A DNA stretch of 64,000 nucleotides, from contig OZ241340.1 in NCBI GenBank assembly GCA_965199975.1, positions 1,116,001 through 1,180,000 on the forward strand, given 5' to 3'. Of this stretch, positions 42,256 through 51,307 are shown piece after piece. The notes beneath the pieces were generated by a model. It searched no databases. It saw only the letters and a program-made list of their open reading frames with translations, and was not told the origin of the DNA. Made by a program: the position numbers and the translations under genes. The stretch's first letter is position 1. Each line of letters starts with the position of its first letter. The DNA comes from JASLDZ01 sp965199975 (GTDB lineage: Bacteria; Pseudomonadota; Alphaproteobacteria; Caulobacterales; Caulobacteraceae).

Positions 42256-43778
42256 GCATGACCGCCGCCGCGACCGGCGCGGAGCGCGACCAGCGCCTGC
42301 AGCGCGGCTTCCGCCGCGCCCTCCTGGGCGGCCTCTCCGCAGGCGTGCTGATCCTCGTGGCGCTGATCGCGGTGTCGCTGTTCCTGTTCAGGCGCGACCA
42401 GCGGTACGGCGACTTGGTCGAGCACAGCTACGCCGCCCAGACCAAGATCAGCCGGCTCGGCGACCTGGTCGAGCGCATGGAGACCGCGCGCCGCGGCTAT
42501 CTGATCCAGCCCGACGAGACCTACTGGACCACCTATCTCGAAACCCGCGCCAAGCTGCCGCAGCGCAGCGCCGACCTGCGCGCCTTCACCATCGACAATC
42601 CGCGCCAGACAGCGGGCGTGAACGCGCTCGACGCGCTCCTGGCCGCCAAGTTCCAGCAGATGGAGCAGACGATCGCGGTGGCGCACGGCGGCGACCGGGC
42701 CGGCGCGCTGGCCAGCTACCTGGCCAGCAAGAACTCGCGTCTGACGTTGCGTATTCGTGCGCAGATGGCCACGATGCAGGCGGAAGAGCAGCGCCTGCTT
42801 GCGGCGCGTCTCCATCGGGAACGCACCAACGCCTATGAGCTGGAGTCGGTGAGCATAGGCGCGGCGACGCTCCTGACGCTCTTGGTGTTGGGTGGCGGCC
42901 TGCTGGTTTGGCGCTACGCCGCCGATCTCGACCGGTCTCAGGCGGCCCTGCGTGGGCTCAATGCTGGGTTGGAGGACGCGGTGCGCGATCGCACCGCCGA
43001 GTTGATCCGCGCCAACGAGGAGATCCAGCGCTTCGCCTACATCGTCAGCCACGACCTGCGCTCGCCGCTGGTCAACGTCATGGGCTTCACCAGCGAGCTG
43101 GAGGCGGGGGCGTCCTCGCTCGGCAAGCTCGTGGCGAGCGTCGACGCTCAGGCGCCCGGGCTGGTCGACCGCGAAGCGCGCTCGTTTATCGCCGACGAGA
43201 TCCCCGAGGCGATCGGCTTCATCCGCTCGTCGACCCGCAAGATGGATCGGCTGATCAACGCCATTCTCAAGCTGTCGCGCGAGGGGAGGCGCACGCTCAC
43301 ACCCGAGCCGCTGGCCATGGACGCCCTGGCCCAGGGCGTGGCCGACAGCCTGCACCAGCTCGCCGAGGGCAAGGGTGCTGTGATCACCATCGACGAGCCG
43401 CTGCCCGAACTCGTCAACGACCGCGTCGCCATCGAGCAGCTGCTCTCCAACCTCACCGAGAACGCGGTGAAGTACCTCAGCCCGGAGCGGCCGGGACGCG
43501 TGGCGATCCGCGGCCACATCGAGGGTCGCCGCGCGGTGATCGAGGTGGCGGACAATGGGCGCGGCATCGACCCCAAGGACCACGAGCGCATCTTCGAGCT
43601 GTTCCGCCGCGCGGGTCAGCAGGACCAGCCCGGCGAGGGCATAGGGCTCGCGCACGTGCGCGCCCTGGTCTACAGGCTGGGAGGATACATCACCGTCGAT
43701 TCCGAGCTCGGTCGCGGCTCGACCTTCAGGGTCGACCTGCCGCGTCGCCTGGAACGCGAGACCTCGCAGGCCGCATGA
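42252..43778 (+). CDS. Membrane sensor histidine kinase with CHASE3-like domain
   Basis: This kinase of about 508 residues has a first membrane helix (about 25-45), a helical extracytoplasmic CHASE3-type sensor domain (about 46-200, with GYLIQPDETYWTTYLE), a second membrane helix (about 205-222), a HisKA domain (phospho-acceptor in YIVSHDLRSPLVN) and HATPase_c (NLTENAVKYLSP, VADNGRGIDPKDHERIFELF, GEGIGLAHVRALV). The start may be GTG 42252 or ATG 42258. It overlaps the following response regulator as ATGA, so the two form a direct pair. Confidence 0.9.
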   Translation: MSMTAAATGAERDQRLQRGFRRALLGGLSAGVLILVALIAVSLFLFRRDQRYGDLVEHSYAAQTKISRLGDLVERMETARRGYLIQPDETYWTTYLETRAKLPQRSADLRAFTIDNPRQTAGVNALDALLAAKFQQMEQTIAVAHGGDRAGALASYLASKNSRLTLRIRAQMATMQAEEQRLLAARLHRERTNAYELESVSIGAATLLTLLVLGGGLLVWRYAADLDRSQAALRGLNAGLEDAVRDRTAELIRANEEIQRFAYIVSHDLRSPLVNVMGFTSELEAGASSLGKLVASVDAQAPGLVDREARSFIADEIPEAIGFIRSSTRKMDRLINAILKLSREGRRTLTPEPLAMDALAQGVADSLHQLAEGKGAVITIDEPLPELVNDRVAIEQLLSNLTENAVKYLSPERPGRVAIRGHIEGRRAVIEVADNGRGIDPKDHERIFELFRRAGQQDQPGEGIGLAHVRALVYRLGGYITVDSELGRGSTFRVDLPRRLERETSQAA

Positions 43779-44224
43779 CCGACGTCCACGCCAACCATAA
43801 GCCCGTCTCCATCGTCATGATCGAGGACGACGAAGGTCATGCGCGCCTGATAGAGCGCAATATCCGGCGCGCCGGCATCCACAACGCCATCCAGCACTTC
43901 ACCGACGGTGGCTCGGGCCTGGAGTACCTGTTCAACCACGCCGACGGCCCGGCGCTGAACGGGCCTGCGCTGATCCTGCTCGACCTCAACCTGCCCGATA
44001 TGAGCGGCACCGACATACTGGCCAAGATCAAGGCCGAGCCGCGGCTCAAGCGAACGCCCGTCGTCGTCCTCACCACCACCGACGACAAGGTGGAGATCCA
44101 GCGCTGCTACGACCTGGGCTGCAACGTCTACATCACCAAACCTGTGAACTACGAGAGCTTCGCCGACGCGATCCGCCAGCTCGGCCTATTCCTCTCCGTG
44201 ATCCAGGTGCCCGAGGTCGAATGA
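43775..44224 (+). CDS. Single-domain response regulator, Rcp1-like
   Basis: This 149-residue protein consists of a receiver domain only. The acidic pair is in VMIEDDEGHARLIERN, the phospho-acceptor is Asp70 in LILLDLNLPDMSG, and the conserved Lys is in YITKPVNYESF. It resembles the Rcp1 subgroup that pairs with phytochrome and CHASE-type kinases. It overlaps genes on both sides by four bases. Confidence 0.92.
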   Translation: MTDVHANHKPVSIVMIEDDEGHARLIERNIRRAGIHNAIQHFTDGGSGLEYLFNHADGPALNGPALILLDLNLPDMSGTDILAKIKAEPRLKRTPVVVLTTTDDKVEIQRCYDLGCNVYITKPVNYESFADAIRQLGLFLSVIQVPEVE

Positions 44225-45291
44225 TGGACGACGCCGTAGAGGCGGCGGCGAAGCCGCGCCTCCTCTACATCGACGACGACGAGGGGCTGGGCCGGCTGGT
44301 GGGCCGCCAGCTGGGCCGTCGCGGCTTCGCCGTCAGTGCGGCGACGAGCGGGCCAGCGGGAGTGGCGCAGGCCGCGGCCGAGCCCTTCGACCTCATAGCC
44401 ATCGACCACTACATGCCCGGCCAGGACGGTCTGACCACCCTGGCGCAGATCCGGGCCCTGCCCGACGCGCCGCCGATCGTCTACGTCACCGGCTCCGACG
44501 AGAGCCGCATCGCCGTGGCCGCGCTCAAGGCGGGTGCAGCCGACTATGTGGTCAAGACCGGCTCCGACGACTTCATGGACCTCCTGGCGAGTTCGCTGCA
44601 GCAGGCGATGGAGCAGGTGCGCATGCGCCGCGCCCGCGACACCGCGGAGGCGGCGCTGGTCGCCGCCAACATCCAGCTTGAGGAGATCGTGGCGCGCCAG
44701 CAGGTGCTGCTGCGCGAGGTGAACCACCGCGTGGCCAACAGCCTGCAGATGGTCTCCTCGCTGGTGCACATGCAGGCGAGCGCTGTGGGCGAGGAGGCGC
44801 GCCAGGCCCTGCGCGACACCCAGGCGCGGATCGCCGCCATCATGCAGGTGCACCGCCGCCTCTACACCTCCGACGACGTGCAGAGCGTCAGCATGCAGGA
44901 GTACCTCGATGGCCTCAGCGTCGAGCTCACCCAGTCGCTGGGCGAGGCGGGCTCGGGCGAGCTGAAGATGTCGTCCGAGCCGGTGGAGCTGGCTACAGAC
45001 AAGGCGGTGTCGCTGGGGGTGGTGATCACCGAACTGGTGACCAACGCCTACAAGTACGCCTACCCCACCGGCCAGGGCGGCGAGATCCGCGTCAACCTGG
45101 CGGCGCTGGGGCCGGTCGGCCTGCGGCTGGTGGTCGAGGACGACGGCGTAGGCCTCCCGCCGAATGGCGAGGTGCGCGGCACGGGCCTGGGCGGCAAGGT
45201 GATCGCCGCCATGGCGCGCTCGCTGGGCTCCAAGGTCGCGTTCGACACCGCCCACAAGGGCGTGCGCGCGGTGCTCGACTTCCAGGCCTGA
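44221..45291 (+). CDS. Hybrid receiver / HisKA_2 histidine kinase
   Basis: This soluble 356-residue protein has an N-terminal receiver (phospho-acceptor Asp62 in LIAIDHYMPGQDG) followed by a HisKA_2-type kinase core: LLREVNHRVANSLQMVSSLVHMQ with the acceptor His, then the HATPase part ELVTNAYKYAYP, DDGVGLPP and GTGLGGKVIAAMA. An N-terminal receiver on a HisKA_2 kinase suggests it is switched by the upstream kinase, making a branched relay. HisKA_2 kinases commonly feed PhyR-type general stress pathways in alphaproteobacteria. The ATGATG start overlaps the preceding gene. Confidence 0.9.
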   Translation: MMDDAVEAAAKPRLLYIDDDEGLGRLVGRQLGRRGFAVSAATSGPAGVAQAAAEPFDLIAIDHYMPGQDGLTTLAQIRALPDAPPIVYVTGSDESRIAVAALKAGAADYVVKTGSDDFMDLLASSLQQAMEQVRMRRARDTAEAALVAANIQLEEIVARQQVLLREVNHRVANSLQMVSSLVHMQASAVGEEARQALRDTQARIAAIMQVHRRLYTSDDVQSVSMQEYLDGLSVELTQSLGEAGSGELKMSSEPVELATDKAVSLGVVITELVTNAYKYAYPTGQGGEIRVNLAALGPVGLRLVVEDDGVGLPPNGEVRGTGLGGKVIAAMARSLGSKVAFDTAHKGVRAVLDFQA

Positions 45292-45298
45292 GGCGCGC

Positions 45299-46207
45299 TC
45301 ATGCCGCCTGCGGCAGGGCCTTCACATAGTCGATGAAGGCGCGCAGCGGCGGCGGCGTCAGACGGCGGCCGGGATAGTACAGGAAGGGGCCGGAGAAGCT
45401 CGGCCACCATGGCTCCAGCACGGGCTCCAGCGCGGTGCTGTCGAGATGCGGGCGCAACCACGCCTCGAACAGCTGGACCACGCCAGCGCCTGCGATCGCC
45501 GCCTCCACGCTGAGGTCGGCCACGCCGGTCTGCACGATCAGCGGGCTCGGGGGATCGACCTTCACCTCTTCGCCGTCGCACGCGAACTCCCAGTCGAACG
45601 GGCGGGTGCGGCCTGCAAATCGGCCGCGCAGGCAGGCGTGCTGGAGGAGGTCGCGAGGATGGGTCGGCCGCCCCCTCCGGTCGAGGTAGTCGGGCGAGGC
45701 GGCGCAGGCGAAACGCTGCACGCGCGGGCCGATGGGCAGCGCCGTCATGTCGAGCTCCAGCCGCTCGTCGTAGCGGATGCCCGCGTCGCAGCCTGCGGCC
45801 AGCACGTCGACGAAGCCGTCCTCCGCCAGCACCTCCAGGCGGATGTCGGGGTAGGCGGCGAGAAAGCCCGGCACGATGGCGGGGAGCACCAGGCGCGCGG
45901 CGCTCACCGGCACGTTGAGCCGCAGGAGGCCCGCCGGCAGATCACGCACGCCCTCCACCGCCTCCAGCGCTGCGCCCACCTCGCCAAGCGCCGGGCCGAG
46001 CCGCTGCAATAGCCGCGCGCCCGCCTCGGTGGGCGCCACGCTGCGGGTGGTGCGGTTGAGCAGGCGCATGCCCAGCCGCGCCTCAAGTCGCCGCACGGCG
46101 TCGCTCAGGCCGGAAGCGCTGAGGCCGGTAGTCCGCGCCGCCTCCCGGAAGCCGCCCGACTGCGCCACGGCGAGGAGGGCGTCCAGATCCGCCAGCTCGG
46201 CGCGCAT
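45299..46207 (-). CDS. LysR-family transcriptional regulator
   Basis: This 302-residue LysR protein has an N-terminal winged helix-turn-helix (FREAARTTGLSASGLSDAVRRLEARLGMRLLNRTTRSV) and a C-terminal type 2 periplasmic-binding effector domain (about 90-300). The SGLSDAV variant and the LTPPPLRAFIDYV C terminus match the CrgA/DsdC-like group of LysR proteins. It is divergent from the aldo/keto reductase gene, with 92 bases between the starts, the classical arrangement for a LysR regulator and its target. Confidence 0.93.
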   Translation of the reverse strand: MRAELADLDALLAVAQSGGFREAARTTGLSASGLSDAVRRLEARLGMRLLNRTTRSVAPTEAGARLLQRLGPALGEVGAALEAVEGVRDLPAGLLRLNVPVSAARLVLPAIVPGFLAAYPDIRLEVLAEDGFVDVLAAGCDAGIRYDERLELDMTALPIGPRVQRFACAASPDYLDRRGRPTHPRDLLQHACLRGRFAGRTRPFDWEFACDGEEVKVDPPSPLIVQTGVADLSVEAAIAGAGVVQLFEAWLRPHLDSTALEPVLEPWWPSFSGPFLYYPGRRLTPPPLRAFIDYVKALPQAA

Positions 46208-46223
46208 TGTCCGTCTCCTCGGA

Positions 46224-46246
46224 CGGGCCGTGCGGATTGAGGCCCG
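46224..46246. promoter_or_regulatory. Candidate LysR operator in the divergent intergenic region
   Basis: The 92-base gap holds two inverted repeats: GTCCG-N6-CGGAC at 46209-46224 and CGGGCC-N11-GGCCCG at 46224-46246. The 11-base spacer fits the T-N11-A type of LysR site. A strong AAGGGAG ribosome binding site for the reductase follows downstream. Confidence 0.4.
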
Positions 46247-46299
46247 TTATCGCGCGCAGCCATGGCGCCTATCTCGCCACCCACGCAAGGGAGATCATC

Positions 46300-47166
46300 A
46301 TGTCCAAGATCGACGCCGCCGGAACCTTCACCCTGGGCGACCGCCCGGTCCGCCGCCTGGGCTACGGCGCCATGCAGCTGGCCGGACCGGGCGTGTGGGG
46401 GCCGCCCAAGGATCGCGACGAGGCCGTCGCCGTGCTGCGCGAGGCGGTGGAGAGCGGCGTCGACCACATCGACACCAGCGACTTCTACGGCCCCCACGTC
46501 ACCAACGAGGTCATCCGCGAGGCGCTCTCGCCTTACGGCGCCGACCTCGTGATCGTCACCAAGGTCGGGGCCGTGCGCGGGCCCGACAAGTCGTGGAACG
46601 TCGCCATGTCGCCCGAGCAGCTGACCGCGGCGGTGCACGACAACCTGCGCAATCTAAGGCGCGAGGTGATGGACGTGGTCAACCTGCGCGTCATGGGCGG
46701 CGGCGAGGGCCACGGACCCTCGGAGGGCTCGATCGAGGCGCCCTTCACCGCCCTGGCCGAGCTGCAGCGGCAGGGGCTGATCCGCCACCTGGGCCTGAGC
46801 AACGTCACGCCGGCGCAGGTGGAGGAGGGATTGAGCATCGCGTCGGTCGTTTGCGTACAGAACCAATACAACCTGGCCCACCGGGAGGACGACGCGATGG
46901 TGGACGACCTGGCGGCGAAGTCGATCGCCTACGTGCCCTTCTTCCCGCTGGGCGGCTTCACGCCGCTGCAGTCCTCCACGCTCGACGAGGTGGCGGCGTC
47001 GCTGGGCGCCACGCCCATGCAGACGGCGCTGGCCTGGCTGCTGCAGCGTGCGCCCAACATCCTGCTGATCCCCGGCACCTCGTCGCGCGCGCACCTGCGC
47101 GAGAACCTGGCCTCCGCCGATCTGAAGCTGGCCAAGCAGGCCGTGGAGAAGCTGGACGCGGTCTGA
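46300..47166 (+). CDS. Aldo/keto reductase
   Basis: This 288-residue aldo/keto reductase has a TIM barrel fold. Starting at the ATG 46300 with AAGGGAG just upstream gives MSKIDAAGTFTLGDRPVRRLGYG. The catalytic residues are placed in DHIDTSDFYGPHVTNE (Asp, Tyr) and VIVTKVG (Lys). The NADPH-binding C-terminal part contains LIPGTSSRAHLRENLAS. It resembles the oxidoreductase group of AKR13-like bacterial proteins; the substrate is unknown. Expression is likely controlled by the divergent LysR gene. Confidence 0.93.
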   Translation: MSKIDAAGTFTLGDRPVRRLGYGAMQLAGPGVWGPPKDRDEAVAVLREAVESGVDHIDTSDFYGPHVTNEVIREALSPYGADLVIVTKVGAVRGPDKSWNVAMSPEQLTAAVHDNLRNLRREVMDVVNLRVMGGGEGHGPSEGSIEAPFTALAELQRQGLIRHLGLSNVTPAQVEEGLSIASVVCVQNQYNLAHREDDAMVDDLAAKSIAYVPFFPLGGFTPLQSSTLDEVAASLGATPMQTALAWLLQRAPNILLIPGTSSRAHLRENLASADLKLAKQAVEKLDAV

Positions 47167-47177
47167 CCCCTCTCCGC

Positions 47178-47304
47178 CTTGAAGGGGAAACGGGGATGGG
47201 GGCTCGCCGTGCACAGGACGGCGGATGGTCGCCGCCATCGCTTGCACCGCCTCCCCAAGCCTTTACGTCGGCGACCTCGCCCCCGTCCCCGACCCTTCCC
47301 AAGC
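47178..47304. repeat. Inverted repeat between convergent genes
   Basis: Two G/C-rich arms of about 26 bases (47178-47203 and 47279-47304) are imperfect reverse complements; the best block is CGGGGA-T/C-GGGGGC. They lie in the 153-base gap between the 3' ends of the reductase and the permease. This is likely a dispersed intergenic repeat serving as a two-way terminator. Confidence 0.45.
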
Positions 47305-47319
47305 AAAGGTGGGAGGGAG

Positions 47320-48747
47320 CTAGCCGGAGACGCGCGCACCGCGCCGGGCGAACAGCGCGTAGACAACGAGGCCTACGGCGTTCCAGCCGAAGAACCACAC
47401 CATGGTCACCACCGGCAGGCTGGTGAACAGGTAGAGGCAGCCGACGATGGCGAAGGGCCCCACCACCCAGGCCAGGGGCGCGCGGAAGGGGCGGGGGCGG
47501 CTCGGGTCGCGGCGGCGCAGCACCAGCATGCACAGCGCCACCGCGATGAAGGCGCACAGCGTGCCGGCGTTGGCCAGTTCTGCGATGGCCTGCAGCGGCA
47601 GGAAGCCCGCCAGCGTCGCCACGATCACGCCGGTGATCAGCGTCATGGCCACGGGCGTGCCGGTCCGGGCGCTCACCTGGGCGAGGCGGCGCGGCAGGAG
47701 TCCGTCGCGCGCCATGACGTAGAAGATGCGGCTCTGTCCGTACATGAAGGCCAGGATCACCGTCGGCAACGCCACCACCGCCGCCCCGGCCACCAGCGTG
47801 GCGGTCTTCACGTGCCCCAGGCTGCGCAGGATGTAGACCAGCGGCGCGCCGTTATGGGCGAAGGCGGCCACGGGCGCGGCGCCGATCGCGCAGGCGGCAA
47901 CCACCATGTAGATCACGGTGCAGGCGGCCATGGAGCCGACGATGCCGATGGTGAGGTCGCGCTTGGGGTTCTTCACCTCCTCCGCCGCGGTGGAGACGGC
48001 GTCGAAGCCGTAGAAGGCGAAGAAGATCAGCGCCGCCGCTCCCATAACCCCGTACTTCGCCCCCGTGGCGTCGCCGGGATGGGCGCGGGCGCCGAAGCCC
48101 TCCGGCGCGAAGGGGTGGAAGTTTGCGGCGTCGAAGGCCGGAGCGGTCAACGCCACGAAGGCGGCCAGCGCCACCAGCTTGACGATCACGAGAACCACCG
48201 TGATGCGCGCGCTCTCCTTGGTGCCGGCGGCCAGCAGGCCCGCCACCAGCAGCGCGATGACCACGGCCGGCAGGTTCACCACCCCGCCCGCGAAGGGCCC
48301 CGCCATGAGCGCCGCAGGCGCGGGCCAGCCGGCCGCGCGCATGAACTCGGCCACATGCGCCGACCAGCCCACCGCCACGGTCGAGCCCACCACGGTGTAC
48401 TCGAGGATCAGGCTCCACCCGACCACCCAGGCCACGATCTCGCCCAGCACCACGTAGCTGTAGGTGTAGGCGCTGCCGGACGCGGGGATGGTGGTGGCCA
48501 TCTCGGCGTAGGCCAGCGCCGCGCAGGCGCACACCGCGCCCGCCGCCAGGAACGACAGGATCACCGCCGGCCCCGCCAGCCCGGCCGCCACGCCCGTCAG
48601 CGTGTAGATGCCGGTGCCCACGATGGCGCCTACGCCCAGCGCCAGGAGGTGCGGCCACGATAGCGTCTTCTTCAGATGGCCGCCGCCGACGTCCGCCCCC
48701 TCAGGCGCGTCGATCGGCTTGCGGCGCAGGAGACTCGAGGAGGCCAC
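47320..48747 (-). CDS. Amino acid permease of the APC superfamily
   Basis: This 475-residue inner-membrane transporter of the cationic amino acid transporter-like group has 12 hydrophobic segments. The substrate-binding unwound helix 1 is visible as ALGVGAIVGTGIYTLTG, and the segment FFAFYGFDAVSTAAEEVKNPKRDL in helix 6 region and FMYGQSRIFYVMARDGLLP are family signatures. Normal length. Substrate not determined. It lies ten bases downstream of the M28 peptidase gene on the same strand, suggesting uptake of released amino acids. Confidence 0.93.
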   Translation of the reverse strand: MASSSLLRRKPIDAPEGADVGGGHLKKTLSWPHLLALGVGAIVGTGIYTLTGVAAGLAGPAVILSFLAAGAVCACAALAYAEMATTIPASGSAYTYSYVVLGEIVAWVVGWSLILEYTVVGSTVAVGWSAHVAEFMRAAGWPAPAALMAGPFAGGVVNLPAVVIALLVAGLLAAGTKESARITVVLVIVKLVALAAFVALTAPAFDAANFHPFAPEGFGARAHPGDATGAKYGVMGAAALIFFAFYGFDAVSTAAEEVKNPKRDLTIGIVGSMAACTVIYMVVAACAIGAAPVAAFAHNGAPLVYILRSLGHVKTATLVAGAAVVALPTVILAFMYGQSRIFYVMARDGLLPRRLAQVSARTGTPVAMTLITGVIVATLAGFLPLQAIAELANAGTLCAFIAVALCMLVLRRRDPSRPRPFRAPLAWVVGPFAIVGCLYLFTSLPVVTMVWFFGWNAVGLVVYALFARRGARVSG

Positions 48748-48757
48748 GCCGCGATCC

Positions 48758-51181
48758 TCAGCGACGCGCCGTCAGGAGCGAGCTCGCCCCATCCACCGCG
48801 TCGGCGTAGCGGCCGACCGCCGCGGCGGTCAGCTCCACATACTGTTGGGCGGTGGCGACGTGGTCGGCCTCCAGCGCCTCGCGCACGCCGGGGAAGGTCT
48901 TGGCGCCGTAACCGGTGAGCACGCCGGGCGCGTAGGCCAGGTTGCGGTACCAGGGCCGGTCGGGCAGGCCGCGCGGGTCGAGCAGCGTCTGCTCCAGCCC
49001 CTGCAGTCGCGCGTCGAGCTCGCGCCGCCGCGCCTGCGGCAGCGCCGCGCCCGCATCGGCGAACAGGGCGTCGTAGCGCGCCGCGCTGGTCTTGAGGCGC
49101 GCGATCGCCGTCTCCAGGGGGCCGAAGTCGGTCACGGGCACGGCCTGAACCGGTTCCGGCGCCACGAAGCCCTTGGTGGGGTCGGCGGCCAGGGTGAAGG
49201 CGCGGTCGCCCGTCAGCCGGTTCAGCGTGTCGGCCCGCTCGCGCCGTTCGATGGCGAGCTTCTCCAGCTCGTCGAGGTAAAGGGCGAAGGTTGCGGCGGT
49301 GTCGCTCATCCGCAGCGGCGGCGCATCGGCCTGCGAGGCGCGCAGCACCACCCGGCCGACCACCTTGGAAAGCGCGGCGCCATACGCCTGCCCCGGGTCG
49401 CCGAAGCGGCGCATGTGGTCGTAGCTGTCGTACGCCGAGTGGTAGGTCCCGGCGTCCTCGCCCTCGCCGCCGAAATCCATGTCCAGCGTGGGCACGCCCA
49501 GGTGTTGCAGGAAGGCGGAATAGTCCGAGCCCGAGCCGAGCGCCTCGATCGGCAGGTCGCCGCCCTCGGCCGCCACCTTGGCCAGCCGCTTGGCGCGCGG
49601 TTCGCTCCCCTCGAAGCCCGCGACCTCCAGCCGCGCGCGCAGCCGCTCGCGCACCGAGGTCGAGGTCTGCGGGTCGCGCACGTCGCGCATGGCCTGGTTG
49701 AACAGGCGCTGCAGCGCCGGGCTGCCGCCGCCGTGCAGGAAGCCGCGCGCGTTGTTGTCAGAATTGACGTAGAGCACGGCCTTCTTCTGCAGCTCGTCTC
49801 CATGGGTCTCGGCCCATTCGGTCGAGCCCAGGAGGCCCGGCTCCTCCGCGTCCCAGCTGGTGTAGACGAGGGTGCGGTCGGGCCGCCAGCCGGCCTTGAC
49901 CAGGCCGCCGATCGCCTTGGCCTCGGCCATCAGCGCCACCTGGCCGGAGAGCGGGTCGGCCGCGCCGAACACCCAGCCGTCGTGGTGGTTGCCGCGCACG
50001 ATCCACTGGTCGGGCAGGTCGCGCCCGCGCATCACGGCCACCACGTCGTAGATGGTCTTCAGGCTCCAGTCGGACGTCACCAGGAGGTGCGCCTGCGCTT
50101 GCGAGGTCCCGGCGTGATAGGTGAAGGGCAGCGCGCCGCGCCACGCCTTGGGCACGGCCTGGCCGTTGATCGCCGCCAGGAAGGGCGCGGCGTCGGCGTA
50201 GGAAACCGGGATCGCCGGGATCCTGAGGATGGTCTTGGCGGTCTCGCGGGTCAGCCGCCTGGCTCCGGCGGTGGCGCCCACCCCCGGCGTCAGCGGGTCG
50301 CCCGGATACAGCGTCATGTCCTGCACCGAACCGCGCTGCACGCCGAAGGCGGGGCGCTGCGGACCCTTGGGCCACACGTCGTCGGTGGCGTAGCCGTCGT
50401 CGGCGGGGTCGCTGTAGATCACGCAGCCCACCGCCCCGTGCTCCTGCGCCAGCTTGGGCTTGAGCCCCCGCCAGCCGCCGCCGTAGCGGGCGAACACGAT
50501 CTTGCCCTTGACGCTGACCCCCATGCGGTCGAGCGCCTCGTAGTCGTCGGGCATGCCGTAGTTGACGTAGACCACCGGCGCGGTGACGTCGCCGTCGCCC
50601 TGGTAGGCGAGATAGGGCGGCAGCTGGCCCGGCAGGCCGGAGGTGCGGTCGCCGGCCACCGCCGGCTCGTGCAGGGCCGCGGTGAAGGGCTTGGGGCCGA
50701 GCAGCTCCAGCTTCTCCGAGATGGGCGTGGGGTAGAGCACCTCGAAGGTCTCGATCCGCGCGTCCCAGCCCCAGCCCTTGAACATGGCGAGCTGCCATTG
50801 CGCGTTGGCCTTGTCGTGCGGGCCGCCCACCTGGTTGGGCGCCGACGACAGGCGCTGCAGCCAGGCGTCCATCTCGGCGGGATCGATGGCGCGGTCGAAG
50901 CGCTGCTCCAGCGCGCGCTCGTCGTCGGCGTGGGCGGCGGTGAAGCCGATCATGGCGCCGGGGACCTCGTCGCCGGCGGGCGCGACCGCGCCGGCCGCAG
51001 GCGAGAGGGCGAGGGAGCCCGGTCGCTCGCGCTCGCCCTCCTGCGCGCGGGGCGTGGCGCCCTGTTGCCCGGCGGCGGCCGGCCCCGGCTGGACGCGCGT
51101 CTGCGCAGCGGCGGCGGCGGCGATCAGGGCGAGGGCGCAGGCGCCCGTCAGCAGGCGCGTGGGAAGGGCGGGGCGGATCAT
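48758..51181 (-). CDS. Secreted M28 metallopeptidase with TFR-like dimerisation domain
   Basis: This 807-residue exported peptidase is related to glutamate carboxypeptidase II. A signal peptide (about 1-26) is followed by a protease-associated domain with VVYVNYGMPDDYEALDRMGVSVKGKIVFARYGG. The M28 zinc domain carries the ligands in GNHHDGWVFGAADP (His, Asp), WDAEEPGLLGS (Glu pair), DNNARGFLHGGGS and GTYHSAYDSYDHM (His). The C-terminal helical dimerisation domain covers about 640-790. It likely releases C-terminal Glu or other residues from peptides in the periplasm. An adjoining permease may import the products. Confidence 0.93.
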   Translation of the reverse strand: MIRPALPTRLLTGACALALIAAAAAAQTRVQPGPAAAGQQGATPRAQEGERERPGSLALSPAAGAVAPAGDEVPGAMIGFTAAHADDERALEQRFDRAIDPAEMDAWLQRLSSAPNQVGGPHDKANAQWQLAMFKGWGWDARIETFEVLYPTPISEKLELLGPKPFTAALHEPAVAGDRTSGLPGQLPPYLAYQGDGDVTAPVVYVNYGMPDDYEALDRMGVSVKGKIVFARYGGGWRGLKPKLAQEHGAVGCVIYSDPADDGYATDDVWPKGPQRPAFGVQRGSVQDMTLYPGDPLTPGVGATAGARRLTRETAKTILRIPAIPVSYADAAPFLAAINGQAVPKAWRGALPFTYHAGTSQAQAHLLVTSDWSLKTIYDVVAVMRGRDLPDQWIVRGNHHDGWVFGAADPLSGQVALMAEAKAIGGLVKAGWRPDRTLVYTSWDAEEPGLLGSTEWAETHGDELQKKAVLYVNSDNNARGFLHGGGSPALQRLFNQAMRDVRDPQTSTSVRERLRARLEVAGFEGSEPRAKRLAKVAAEGGDLPIEALGSGSDYSAFLQHLGVPTLDMDFGGEGEDAGTYHSAYDSYDHMRRFGDPGQAYGAALSKVVGRVVLRASQADAPPLRMSDTAATFALYLDELEKLAIERRERADTLNRLTGDRAFTLAADPTKGFVAPEPVQAVPVTDFGPLETAIARLKTSAARYDALFADAGAALPQARRRELDARLQGLEQTLLDPRGLPDRPWYRNLAYAPGVLTGYGAKTFPGVREALEADHVATAQQYVELTAAAVGRYADAVDGASSLLTARR

Positions 51182-51307
51182 GCGGTGCGACGGCTCCGGA
51201 GCGAAGATGCGACCTTACGCAGCTTCGCGACCTCCGCCAGTCGTATGTCCGCCTCCCGCCCCGCGCGCGCCTCTGCTACAGAGCGGGGTCACAGACCGGG
51301 GGCGGCC

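Noticed and set aside
47178..47304. Possible CRISPR or tandem repeat between convergent genes
   Set aside because: There are only two arms, in inverted orientation; no array of direct repeats with spacers exists here or elsewhere in the window.
48608..51307. Plus-strand open frame running into the lipoprotein gene at 51308
   Set aside because: It is antisense to the M28 peptidase. Only the part from the signal peptide at 51308 looks like protein.
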